NCBI GenBank assembly: GCA_001799635.1
Contig: MGTV01000029.1
Location: 129,309 to 179,650, forward strand
Direction: 5' to 3'
DNA length: 50,342 bases
From: Elusimicrobia bacterium GWA2_62_23
GTDB taxonomy: Bacteria > Elusimicrobiota > Elusimicrobia > Elusimicrobiales > UBA9959
A program made the position numbers and the translations under genes. The notes beneath the pieces were generated by a model. The model did not search any database. It was not told the origin of the DNA and worked only from the letters and a program-made list of their open reading frames with translations. Positions 33,249 through 42,849 of the stretch are shown here, piece after piece. The stretch's first letter is position 1. Each line of letters begins with the position of its first letter.

Positions 33249-35546
33249 ATGAAATACTGGTTCTACTCTGAAGGCAATATCCTCGGCCCCTACGAGCCGG
33301 CAGAAATGCTGGCTCTTCCCGCTTTCGCCGAGGACGCCCTGGTCTGCCCCGAGACCGCCACCGGCGACAACGCCGGCGACTGGCGCCCCGCCAGCCAGGT
33401 CGCGGAGATAGCCTCCGCCCTCAGCGTGGGCGTGGGACATTCCATAGGCGCCGGCGTGGTAAGCGGTGCCTACGAATACGAGACCGGCTTCAGCTCCACG
33501 GTGCGCTATTTCGAGGACAAGGACCCCGGGACCGGGTCCTACGGAGAGCTGCTCGATACCATCGACAATATCCTGGGCGCCTACAAGGAGGGGAAAGAGA
33601 ACCCCGCCAAGGGTCTGCCCGAGACCGATTACGACCTGGCCGAAAAATTCGACATCCGCCTGTCGCGCATCCAGGAAGAGCTGGAAGCCGCCCGCTGGGA
33701 AAAGAACCTGCTCCTGGAAAAGATCCGCATGAAGGACCAGGAGGAAAAGAAGAACCGCGAGCGCATCCTGGACCTGGAGGCCCGCCTCAAGAACGAGCTC
33801 GGTAAAACTCAGGAGAACGTGCGCGAACTGGAGCAGGTGCGCCACCTGGCCGACCTTCAGGAAAAAGCCGAGACCATCCGCAAGATAGAGGAGATAAAGC
33901 GGGAAGAGATAGGTCTTAAAGAAGATATCATACCCGCGGCCCGCCCGCCCCGGGCCGCCGCGCCGGCTCCCGAAGCCGCCGCGCCGGAGGCCGCCGCCCC
34001 GGTCCAGGAAAAGGCCGCCCCTCAGTTCGAGACCAGGAGCCTCAAGAGCATTCCCGCTTCCAGCGAGATAAAGTTGGAAACTTCCCTCGGTGCCCAGGTC
34101 AAGGAACCTTCCGACGACGCGGGGCTCACCAGCCGCAAGCTCAAGAGCCTTGGCCAGACCCAGGCGCCCGCCTACGTTTACGGTTCCCATTACGATAAGC
34201 CCCTGCCCGGTCCCGAGGCCGCCCCGGCCGGCGCCTTCAAACCGGAGAACCTCGAGCCGCTGCCCCAGCAGGCCGGCGGCGTGGTCTACGATTTTACGGT
34301 GGTAACCGCCAAGCCCGAAACCTCGCAGCAGTTCAAGATAGAGACCAAGGCCGAGTCCACCCGCGCGCCCGCCGTGCCCCCGGCCGCCCAGTCCACCAGG
34401 ACCCTGCCGTCGCAGGCGCAGCCCGTGAAGCCGCCCACCTTCGATTTCGGCGTGAGCCAGCAGGCCAAGCCCGCCGGCGCGCCCCAGCCCCAGGGGCTGG
34501 CCCAGCACGGGTTCCAGTTCGGCGCGCAGCCCGCCGCCGCGCAGGGTCCGTCGGTGATGCGGCCCGCGGATTCCACCGCCCAGGCCCACGCGCAGGACCA
34601 GGCTCAGGCCCAGGCGCAGCTTTCCGCGGCCGAGGCCAAGGCCCCGGCTACGGCCCCTGCGCCCGCGGATTCCCCGGATAAGACCCTGCGCATCCCGACT
34701 CCCACCGTAAAGGACAAACCGGAACCCAAGCCGCAGGACAAACCCAAGCGCAAGGGGGGCAAACTGGCCTTTATCGGTATCCTCGTGGTTTTCGCCTCCA
34801 TAGCGGCCGGCGGCCTCGGCTACTTCTTTCTCGGCGAAGGCGGGAATTTTTCCGACGTGTTCATGCTCAATATAGGCAGCAAGAAGAAGAGCCAGGCCAT
34901 GACCAGCCAGCTCGAAGATAAGGCTCCCGCTCCCCAGGACGGGGCGGCCCAGGGCGCCCAGGACCAGGCCGTCGCCCCGGCTCCCGAGCCCGCCCCCGCG
35001 CCCCAGGCGCAGCCTGCTGCCGAGGCCACGCCGGCCACCGAGAACATTCGCAAGGCGCTCGAGATAGTGAAGGGTTATAAACTTTCCGGCGGCCGCGGCA
35101 ACATAGCCACCTGGTTCGCCAATTCGTTCCTCTCCGGCGCCGCCGGCGGGGCCAACGAGGAGTGGACCGCGACGCCCCTGCACGGGGACATCCTGGTGGT
35201 GCAGTACCGCCTGCTGCGGCCCAGGCAGGACCCCCTGATCTACCAGTTCGAAGTGGACGCCGCCAAGCAGGACATCGTGCGCGGCATCAACAACAACGCT
35301 ATAGAACTGCTCGACGCCGGTTCCGATAAGAGCGCGAACGCGGCGCCTGCGCCCAAGAAGAAGCCCGTTAAGGCCGTCCGCAAGCCGTCCAAGCCCAGGG
35401 AAGTGCCGCTGCTGGACCTGCCCGACGCGCCCGCGCCCGGGACTGGCGGGGAGGCCGAACCCACCGGTTTCGAGAACGCCCAGGCTGAAGGGACCGACGA
35501 GGTGAAATACCTTAAAGCGCAGGAGTCGGATGAAGAGTTGTTCTGA
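33249..35546 (+). CDS. GYF-like domain membrane protein upstream of pilus genes
   Basis: The product is 765 residues. The first 55 residues (KYWFYSEGNILGPYEPAEML, then WRPASQ) match the GYF_2-type fold (WYY..G...GP....EM). A coiled coil spans about 135-225. A long Ala/Pro/Gln-rich region follows (about 235-500). One membrane segment lies at about 510-528 after basic KPKRKGGK. A small folded domain (about 590-680) and a Pro/Lys tail close the protein. This is a cytoplasm-facing N-terminus with a long linker and a single anchor. Codon bias returns to the high-GC type. Its place before pilB suggests a pilus or envelope role, but none is proven. Confidence 0.78.
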   Translation: MKYWFYSEGNILGPYEPAEMLALPAFAEDALVCPETATGDNAGDWRPASQVAEIASALSVGVGHSIGAGVVSGAYEYETGFSSTVRYFEDKDPGTGSYGELLDTIDNILGAYKEGKENPAKGLPETDYDLAEKFDIRLSRIQEELEAARWEKNLLLEKIRMKDQEEKKNRERILDLEARLKNELGKTQENVRELEQVRHLADLQEKAETIRKIEEIKREEIGLKEDIIPAARPPRAAAPAPEAAAPEAAAPVQEKAAPQFETRSLKSIPASSEIKLETSLGAQVKEPSDDAGLTSRKLKSLGQTQAPAYVYGSHYDKPLPGPEAAPAGAFKPENLEPLPQQAGGVVYDFTVVTAKPETSQQFKIETKAESTRAPAVPPAAQSTRTLPSQAQPVKPPTFDFGVSQQAKPAGAPQPQGLAQHGFQFGAQPAAAQGPSVMRPADSTAQAHAQDQAQAQAQLSAAEAKAPATAPAPADSPDKTLRIPTPTVKDKPEPKPQDKPKRKGGKLAFIGILVVFASIAAGGLGYFFLGEGGNFSDVFMLNIGSKKKSQAMTSQLEDKAPAPQDGAAQGAQDQAVAPAPEPAPAPQAQPAAEATPATENIRKALEIVKGYKLSGGRGNIATWFANSFLSGAAGGANEEWTATPLHGDILVVQYRLLRPRQDPLIYQFEVDAAKQDIVRGINNNAIELLDAGSDKSANAAPAPKKKPVKAVRKPSKPREVPLLDLPDAPAPGTGGEAEPTGFENAQAEGTDEVKYLKAQESDEELF

Positions 35547-35642
35547 AGGCTATTATTGTAAGATATAGGGGTGCGGAAATTCCGGTCCTGGCCGGTCCGC
35601 GCTCTCGCCGTTCGTTGAAGGCCGCTCCGCCGGCCGTATTGT

Positions 35643-37412
35643 ATGGCTGAAAAAAGTCTGTCTATAAACATTTCAAAGCGCCTCGGGGAGATGCTCGTCT
35701 CCGCGGGCCTCATCACGGCCGCCCAGCTCAACGAGGCGCTGGAGATGCAGCGTTCCACCGGCAGCAAGCTGGGGCACCTGCTCGTGCACAAGAAGTTCAT
35801 TGAGGAGCGCCGGCTGCTGGAGTTCCTCAGCAAGCAGTTCGGCATAGAATTCGTGGACCTGCGCGGCAAGGAAATCCACCCGGACCTGCTCAAGATCATC
35901 CCCGAGAACATCGCCCGCCGCTACGGCCTGATAGCGGTGGAAAAGGCGGAAAATAAGCTCAAGGTCGCCATGGAGGACCCGCTCAATATCGTGGTCCTCG
36001 ATGACCTGAAGATGATGACCGGCTTCGACATCAAGCCGGTGTTCGGCTCCGAGTCCGACATCTCCGCGGCGATAGACAAGAATTACGGCTCCAAGACCTC
36101 CAAGGAGGCCCTGGACGAGATCCTTAAACGGACGGTAGGCGGCACCACCGAAGTTTCCCTCGTTAACGAAGACGCGAATAAAGGCGGCGGCGACGACATT
36201 ATCTCGATGGACGAGAAGGGCGAGGCCGCCCCGATAGTGCAGATGGTGAACCTCATCATCTCCAGCGCCATCAAGGCCCACGCTTCGGACATCCACATCG
36301 AACCCACCTACAAGGACACCAAGGTGCGCTTCCGCATAGACGGCGTGCTGCACGCCCAGCCCTCGCCGCCCAAAAAATTCCACAACGCCATCATCAGCCG
36401 CCTGAAGATCATGGCCACGCTCGACATCTCGGAGCGCCGCCTGCCGCAGGACGGCCGCACCAAGCTCAAGATCGAGGACCACGAGATCGATCTGCGCGTC
36501 TCCATCCTGCCCTGCGGGCCCGGCGAGAAGGTGGTCATGCGCATCCTGGACTCCTCCGGCCTCAAGCTGCGGCTCGAGGACCTGGGCATGGAGCCCGAGA
36601 ACCTGGCCATTTTCGCCAAGTGCCTGAAGGCCCCGCACGGCATCAACCTGATCACCGGGCCTACGGGTTCCGGCAAATCCACCACGCTTTACTCGGCGCT
36701 CGCCACCCTCAACGAGCCGGACGTCAACATCGTCACCATCGAGGACCCGATAGAATACAACCTGGAGGGCATCAACCAGGTGATGGTCAACGCCGACGTG
36801 GGCCTCACCTTCGCCTCCGGCCTGCGCTCTTTCCTGCGCCAGGACCCGGACATCATCATGGTGGGCGAGATCCGCGATTTTGAGACCATGTCCACGGCCA
36901 TCAACGCCGCCATGACCGGCCACCTGGTTTTCAGCACGCTGCACACCAACGACGCCCCCGGCGCCATCACCCGCATAGGCATGATGGGGGTGGAACCGTT
37001 CCTGACCTCCTCCACGCTGCTCATGGTAGTGGCCCAGCGCCTGGTGCGCGGCATCTGCAAGAACTGCAAGGAAACCTACGAGGTAAAACCCGAACTTTTG
37101 GTCAGTTTAGGGGTGTCAAAGGCCGTCCTTGATAATAATATTAAAAATGGTAAAATAATCCTGTCGAGGGGCCGCGGCTGCGACATCTGCGCCAAGACCG
37201 GGTATAAGGGGCGCATGGGCATCCACGAGATACTCGAGGTTAACGACGTTATCCGCGGGCTTATCATAGAGAAAGCGCACGTTTCCAAGATAAAGGAGGC
37301 GGCGCGCAAGAACGGCATGATAACCCTCAGGGAATCCGCGCTGCGCAAACTCTTCACCGGAGCGACGACGGTGGAGGAAGTCATAAGGGTGACCGGGTCG
37401 GACGTGGACTAG
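35643..37412 (+). CDS. pilB: Type IV pilus assembly ATPase PilB
   Basis: The product is 589 residues. PilB is the hexameric motor that extends the pilus. An N-terminal MshEN-like domain (about 10-145) is followed by the GspE/PilB ATPase: HASDIHIEP (213-221), Walker A GPTGSGKST (339-347), VTIEDPIEY, Walker B RQDPDIIMVGEIRD and GHLVFSTLHTND. Zinc cysteines are CKNC and CDIC on either side of the C-terminal ILSRGRG. An AT-rich patch at 35551-35567 may hold the promoter. pilT follows after 23 bases. Confidence 0.95.
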   Translation: MAEKSLSINISKRLGEMLVSAGLITAAQLNEALEMQRSTGSKLGHLLVHKKFIEERRLLEFLSKQFGIEFVDLRGKEIHPDLLKIIPENIARRYGLIAVEKAENKLKVAMEDPLNIVVLDDLKMMTGFDIKPVFGSESDISAAIDKNYGSKTSKEALDEILKRTVGGTTEVSLVNEDANKGGGDDIISMDEKGEAAPIVQMVNLIISSAIKAHASDIHIEPTYKDTKVRFRIDGVLHAQPSPPKKFHNAIISRLKIMATLDISERRLPQDGRTKLKIEDHEIDLRVSILPCGPGEKVVMRILDSSGLKLRLEDLGMEPENLAIFAKCLKAPHGINLITGPTGSGKSTTLYSALATLNEPDVNIVTIEDPIEYNLEGINQVMVNADVGLTFASGLRSFLRQDPDIIMVGEIRDFETMSTAINAAMTGHLVFSTLHTNDAPGAITRIGMMGVEPFLTSSTLLMVVAQRLVRGICKNCKETYEVKPELLVSLGVSKAVLDNNIKNGKIILSRGRGCDICAKTGYKGRMGIHEILEVNDVIRGLIIEKAHVSKIKEAARKNGMITLRESALRKLFTGATTVEEVIRVTGSDVD

Positions 37413-37435
37413 ACCGATTTTAGGAGCTTAAACAC

Positions 37436-38512
<1,077 letters not shown>

Positions 38513-38518
38513 TAAACG

Positions 38519-39709
38519 ATGCAATTCGCCTACAAAGCCAAAGAAGGCGGCAAGACGGTAGAGGGCGTAGTAGAGGCCTCCGACCAGAAGGCCGCCATCG
38601 CGCGCCTGCGCGAGCAGAAGCTGGCCGTGGTGGAGATAAAGCCCGCCCCTACCAGGACTAAATTCTTCAAGCCCAAGGTCGACAACAAGGACGTGGTCAT
38701 TTTCTCCCGCCAGCTGTCCACGCTGGTCTCTTCCGGCGTGCCGATAGTGCAGGGCCTCACCATCCTGGAGCAGCAGGCCGAAAATCCCGCTTTCAAGACG
38801 GTGGTGGGCGCGCTGCGCACCGACATCGAAGCCGGCCTCTCCATCGCCGACGCGATGAAGAAGCACCCGCAGGCCTTTACCGAGCTTTACGTGGCCATGA
38901 TCCGGGCCGGCGAAGTGGGCGGTATCCTGGACACCATCCTGGAACGCCTTTCGGCCTACCTGGAATCGGCCGAGGCCCTGAAGGCCAAGGTGAAGAGCGC
39001 CCTGATGTACCCCATCGTGGTGTTCAGCGCCGCCGGCCTCATCACCATCTTCCTCATCGTCTTCGTCATCCCGATCTTCAAGGACATCTTCGCCAGTTTC
39101 GGCGCCGAACTGCCCTTCCTGACGCAGATCATCATCACCATTTCCGACTTCCTGCGCGCCAAGCTCCTCTACCTGATCCCGCCGATAGGCGCCGCGGTCT
39201 GGCTGTTCAAGCGCTGGGCCAAGACCGAGAAAGGCGCCTACAAGGTGGACGAGATCTCCCTGAAGCTGCCCGTCTTCGGCATCCTGCTCAAGAAGGTGGC
39301 CATCGCCAAGTTCAGCCGCACGCTGGGTACGCTGATCAAGTCGGGCGTGCCGATCCTGCAGGGCCTGGAGACCGTGGCCAAGACCGCCGGCAACAAGGTA
39401 ATCGAGGCGGCCATAGACGGCAGCCGCAACTCCATCAAGGAAGGCGGCCGCATCTCGGACCCGCTCAAGAAAGCCAATATCTTCCCGCCCATGGTCATCC
39501 AGATGATCAGCGTGGGCGAGGAGACCGGCGGTCTGGACAACATGCTGACCAAGATCGCCGACTTCTACGACCAGGAAGTGGACACGGCCGTGAAAGGCCT
39601 CACCTCCATGCTCGAGCCGCTCATCATGATCTTCCTGGGTATCGTCATCGGCACCATCGTCATCGCCATGTTCATGCCCATGTTCAGCCTGGGCGAAATG
39701 GTCGGCTGA
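38519..39709 (+). CDS. pilC: Type IV pilus inner-membrane platform protein PilC
   Basis: The product is 396 residues. PilC/GspF links the cytoplasmic motors to pilin assembly. Two repeated T2SSF domains are seen: FSRQLSTLVSSGVPIVQGL (about 62-80) and FSRTLGTLIKSGVPILQGLE, each followed by a GEETGGL- or GEVGGIL-type turn (MIRAGEVGGILDTIL, ISVGEETGGLDNML). Three hydrophobic segments lie near 165-190, 220-235 and 370-390. It is a complete copy, in the order B-T-C; no pilin or prepilin peptidase gene is in this window. Confidence 0.95.
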   Translation: MQFAYKAKEGGKTVEGVVEASDQKAAIARLREQKLAVVEIKPAPTRTKFFKPKVDNKDVVIFSRQLSTLVSSGVPIVQGLTILEQQAENPAFKTVVGALRTDIEAGLSIADAMKKHPQAFTELYVAMIRAGEVGGILDTILERLSAYLESAEALKAKVKSALMYPIVVFSAAGLITIFLIVFVIPIFKDIFASFGAELPFLTQIIITISDFLRAKLLYLIPPIGAAVWLFKRWAKTEKGAYKVDEISLKLPVFGILLKKVAIAKFSRTLGTLIKSGVPILQGLETVAKTAGNKVIEAAIDGSRNSIKEGGRISDPLKKANIFPPMVIQMISVGEETGGLDNMLTKIADFYDQEVDTAVKGLTSMLEPLIMIFLGIVIGTIVIAMFMPMFSLGEMVG

Positions 39710-39755
39710 AAATTACTCCGTCCCGGGGAATATTTCAAGCGGCTTAACCCGGGCC

Positions 39756-39783
39756 TTGACATTCGCGATATTTCTGTTAGAAT
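39756..39783 (+). promoter_or_regulatory. Sigma70 promoter of the receiver-protein gene
   Basis: A perfect -35 TTGACA (39756-39761) is separated by 16 bases from the -10 TAGAAT (39778-39783). The expected start leaves a leader of about 110 bases before the ATG at 39900. The promoter also separates this gene from pilC. Confidence 0.8.
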
Positions 39784-39899
39784 ATCCGTGAGCCTGCGGC
39801 CCTTATGAACGGGATTTCGCGGGCTCTTTCTTTACGGCGCTTATGTGAAAACCGGAGCGGGGGGGCAGGTGCGGGTGTTGCCCCGGAGGGCGGGACTTT

Positions 39900-40331
39900 A
39901 TGGGGAAACTGGTGCTGATCATCGACGATTCCGAGGAAATGATAATCCTCATGCGTAAATTCCTGGAAGCCAGGGGACTCTCCGTGGAATCCGCCCTGGA
40001 CGGCGCCTCAGGGGTCCGGAAAGCCCTGGAGTCGGCGCCGGACCTGATCCTGCTGGATTTCAACATGCCCGGAGAGAACGGGGTGGAAATTTACTCCCGC
40101 CTGCGCGGGGTCCCTGCTACGGCGGTGATCCCGGTGGTTTTTGTTTCGGCTACGGTGACGGGCCTGCTGCAGCGTATGGTAGTGGAAAACCCCCGGGTCC
40201 GTTTCCTGAAAAAACCCTGCAAGCGCGAAGAACTGGCGGTATGCGTCGAGGAAATGCTGGCCTTGCCTCGGTTGCAGCCGCCTCCGTCCCCGCCTCCGCC
40301 TAAAAAGGGGGAATTCAGCGAGTATGAATGA
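39900..40331 (+). CDS. Single-domain response regulator (CheY-like)
   Basis: The product is 143 residues. The acidic pair D9-D10, phosphoacceptor D53 in LLDFNMPG, switch residue S83 and the lysine in FLKKPCKREEL complete the receiver active site. A Pro-rich tail (PPPSPPPPKK) replaces an output domain. The ATG at 39900 follows GGAGGGCGGG. It is convergent with the Hpt gene, 6 bases apart, and may take part in the same phosphorelay. Confidence 0.9.
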   Translation: MGKLVLIIDDSEEMIILMRKFLEARGLSVESALDGASGVRKALESAPDLILLDFNMPGENGVEIYSRLRGVPATAVIPVVFVSATVTGLLQRMVVENPRVRFLKKPCKREELAVCVEEMLALPRLQPPPSPPPPKKGEFSEYE

Positions 40332-40337
40332 GGGTGG

Positions 40338-40637
40338 CTACGAATAGGTTATTTCCAGATTTTCCAGGTAATCCTTAAGCGCGGCCAGGCAGTCTTCGAG
40401 TCCCTGGCGGTCCTCCGCCAGCGCCAGCTCCTCCAGCCGCCTGCCCAGCTCGGAGAGGCGGTCGAACCCGTAGCCGCCGCCCGAGCCCGCCAGTTTGTGG
40501 CCGGCCTTGCTCAACTGGTCAAAGTTCCCTGCGCCGGCCAGGGCAAAGAATTCAGGCAGCTCTTTCCTGCGGTTTTCCAGATATGCCGGAACGAGGTCTT
40601 CCAGGTCGCGGTCTATTGAGATCTTATAGGCCGGCAT
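40338..40637 (-). CDS. Histidine phosphotransfer (Hpt) protein
   Basis: The product is 99 residues from the ATG at 40637; a TTG three codons upstream is the alternative. A four-helix Hpt fold is expected, with the phosphorylatable histidine in AGHKLAGSGGGYGF (H47 from the ATG). It starts 13 bases after the stop of the hybrid kinase, so it is probably translationally coupled. It would pass phosphate from that kinase's receivers to a response regulator such as the one opposite. Confidence 0.85.
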   Translation of the reverse strand: MPAYKISIDRDLEDLVPAYLENRRKELPEFFALAGAGNFDQLSKAGHKLAGSGGGYGFDRLSELGRRLEELALAEDRQGLEDCLAALKDYLENLEITYS

Positions 40638-40650
40638 AGCGTCCAATCCC

Positions 40651-42849
40651 TTATTTCCCGCGCCCCAGCAGCCCGGCCAGCGTTTTAAGGAGGGCGGCTT
40701 TTTTCGCCGGTTTCGTCAGGTAGGAGTCGCAGCCGGCGGCGAGGGCCCTGTCTATATCCTCTTTCATGGCCGACGCCGTGAAGGCGATGATATGCGTCCT
40801 GGCGCGGCCGTTCTCTTTTTCCCAGTCCCGGATCTTCCTTGCGGCCTCCAGGCCGTCCATAACCGGCATCTGCATGTCCAGCAGGACCAGGTCAAAGGCG
40901 CCGGCCGTAAATTTCTCCACGGCCTCGGCGCCGTTCACGGCGGTCTCTATGGCCAGCGGCGAGGCTTTCAGGAAGGCCTTCACCAGGGTCCTGTTGTCTT
41001 CCGCGTCGTCCGCGAGCAGCAGGCGCGCCTTTGGCAGCATCTCCGCCGTGAGCGCCGCGCCCTCGGCGGGTTCCGCCCGCGGCGCCGGCCGGCTTTTGCC
41101 TATCGCCAGCAGAATCGCGTCCTTTAACTCCCGTTTCTTTACCGGTTTCACCAGGTATTCCGAGATGCCCATCTGCTTGGCGCGGGTAACGTCGCTGCCG
41201 CGGCTGTCGGAAGTAAGCATGAGGATGATGCCGGCGAAGACCCCCGGGTTCTCCTTCAGCTGCCGGGCCATCTCTATGCCGTCCATCCCCGGCATGAAAT
41301 AATCCAGGAGCAGCAGTTGGAAGGGCGCGCCGGCGGCCCGCGCCTTCCCGGCCTCTTCCAGGCCGGCCTGCCCGCTTTCCGCTTCCGCCACGGTCATGCC
41401 CCATTTGAGCAGCAGTTCCTTCAGTATCAGCCTGTTGGTGGCGTTATCGTCCACAATAAGGGCGTTAAGGCCCTTCAGTTCTTCCGGAGCCGCCGCGGGG
41501 GCGCAGGCCCGTCTTTCCGCGGATTCTTTCAGGTTGACCGTGAAATAAAAAGTGCTGCCGCGGCCGGGCGCGCTCTCTACCAGGATGTCGCCGCCCATCA
41601 GGCGGGCCAGTTTCTTGGAAATGCTCAGGCCCAGCCCGGTTCCGCCGTATTTCCTGGTGGTGGAGGAGTCGGCCTGCGTGAAGCTGTCGAAGATGGAGGC
41701 CAGCTTATCTGCCGGAATGCCTATGCCCGTATCCTTCACCGCGAAAACCAGTCCCGGGCCGCCGGCGGCCTCCCTGCGGCTTACATGCAGGAAGATCTCG
41801 CCCTTCTCAACGAATTTGATGGCGTTGCCGAGCAGGTTTACCAGCACCTGGCGCACCCTTACCGGGTCGCCCTTCACCGCGCAGGGCACATCCTCGTGCA
41901 GTTCGTAGTTGAGTTCTATCCCCTTCTTGTGCGCGCGCAGCGCCAGGAATTCGCAGGTCTTGCCCACCAGGTCTTCCAGGTCGAAATCCGTTTCTTCCAG
42001 GTCGATGCGCCCGGACTCTATCTTGGAGAAATCGAGGACGTCGTTTATAAGGTCCAGCAGGCTTTCCCCTGCCGACTTGAAGACCCGCACGTACTGTTCC
42101 TGTTCCCTGTCGAGTTTCGTTTCCTCCAGGAGTTCGCCCATGCCGATTATGGCGTTCATCGGAGTGCGGATTTCATGGCTCATGGTCGCCAGGAACTCGC
42201 TTTTGGCCCTGTTGGCCGCTTCCGCGGCGACCCGGGCGGACTCCAGTTCTTTCGCCGCGCGCAGGCGCTCGGTGATGTCGGAGAAGGCCACCACCGCTCC
42301 CGCCAGTTTGCCGTCCTTCACAATGGGGGTGGCGATGTATTCCACCGGCACCGGCGTGCCGCCCTTTTTCCAGAACACCTCGTCGGCCACGCGCCGTACG
42401 CGGCCGTCGCGGGAGGTGGCGTAGATCCTGCAGTCGGTGGAAACGTATTTCGAGCCGTCGGGTTTGGCGTAGTGGAAGACTTCATGGGAGTGTTTGCCGT
42501 CCAGGTCGGCCAGGGTGTAGCCGAGCATCTTTTCCGCTTCCCGATTCATGAAGATTATGTTGCCGTCCAGCCCCACCCCGTAGATGCCTTCTCCCAGGGA
42601 CTCGAGGATAAGGCTGTTGGTCTTCCCCAGATTTTCCAGTGATTCCCGCTCCACTATGACGGATTGTATCTGCCTCGTCACCAGGGTATAAAGGAGCGGG
42701 GCGAAGACCGCGGTAAGCAGCAGGCTGTCGAACAGCGCGTTGAGCAGCCGGGAGCCTGTGTCGAATTCTCCCGTGAGGAGCATAATGGCGGTTTCCGCCG
42801 CGAAGATCACCGCCGTCAGTACCAGGAACGTTCTCAGGCTCTTTTTCAT
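40651..42849 (-). CDS. Hybrid sensor kinase with PAS and two receiver domains
   Basis: The product is 732 residues. Two membrane segments (about 7-25 and 40-57) are followed by PAS (about 75-190), HisKA with SHEIRTP (H225), and HATPase with the N-box (LLGNAIKF), DTGIGIP and GTGLGLSI. Receiver 1 has [11 protein letters not shown] and [13 protein letters not shown]; receiver 2 has [11 protein letters not shown] and [13 protein letters not shown]. This is a BarA/ArcB-like relay kinase. The periplasmic part is only about 14 residues, so it probably senses through PAS or the membrane. The start overlaps the previous kinase's stop (ATGA). Confidence 0.93.
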   Translation of the reverse strand: MKKSLRTFLVLTAVIFAAETAIMLLTGEFDTGSRLLNALFDSLLLTAVFAPLLYTLVTRQIQSVIVERESLENLGKTNSLILESLGEGIYGVGLDGNIIFMNREAEKMLGYTLADLDGKHSHEVFHYAKPDGSKYVSTDCRIYATSRDGRVRRVADEVFWKKGGTPVPVEYIATPIVKDGKLAGAVVAFSDITERLRAAKELESARVAAEAANRAKSEFLATMSHEIRTPMNAIIGMGELLEETKLDREQEQYVRVFKSAGESLLDLINDVLDFSKIESGRIDLEETDFDLEDLVGKTCEFLALRAHKKGIELNYELHEDVPCAVKGDPVRVRQVLVNLLGNAIKFVEKGEIFLHVSRREAAGGPGLVFAVKDTGIGIPADKLASIFDSFTQADSSTTRKYGGTGLGLSISKKLARLMGGDILVESAPGRGSTFYFTVNLKESAERRACAPAAAPEELKGLNALIVDDNATNRLILKELLLKWGMTVAEAESGQAGLEEAGKARAAGAPFQLLLLDYFMPGMDGIEMARQLKENPGVFAGIILMLTSDSRGSDVTRAKQMGISEYLVKPVKKRELKDAILLAIGKSRPAPRAEPAEGAALTAEMLPKARLLLADDAEDNRTLVKAFLKASPLAIETAVNGAEAVEKFTAGAFDLVLLDMQMPVMDGLEAARKIRDWEKENGRARTHIIAFTASAMKEDIDRALAAGCDSYLTKPAKKAALLKTLAGLLGRGK

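Noticed and set aside
33204..35183. Long minus-strand open frame opposite the GYF-like gene
   Set aside because: It mirrors the Ala/Pro-rich strand, is Gly/Leu/Arg-rich and shows no domain.
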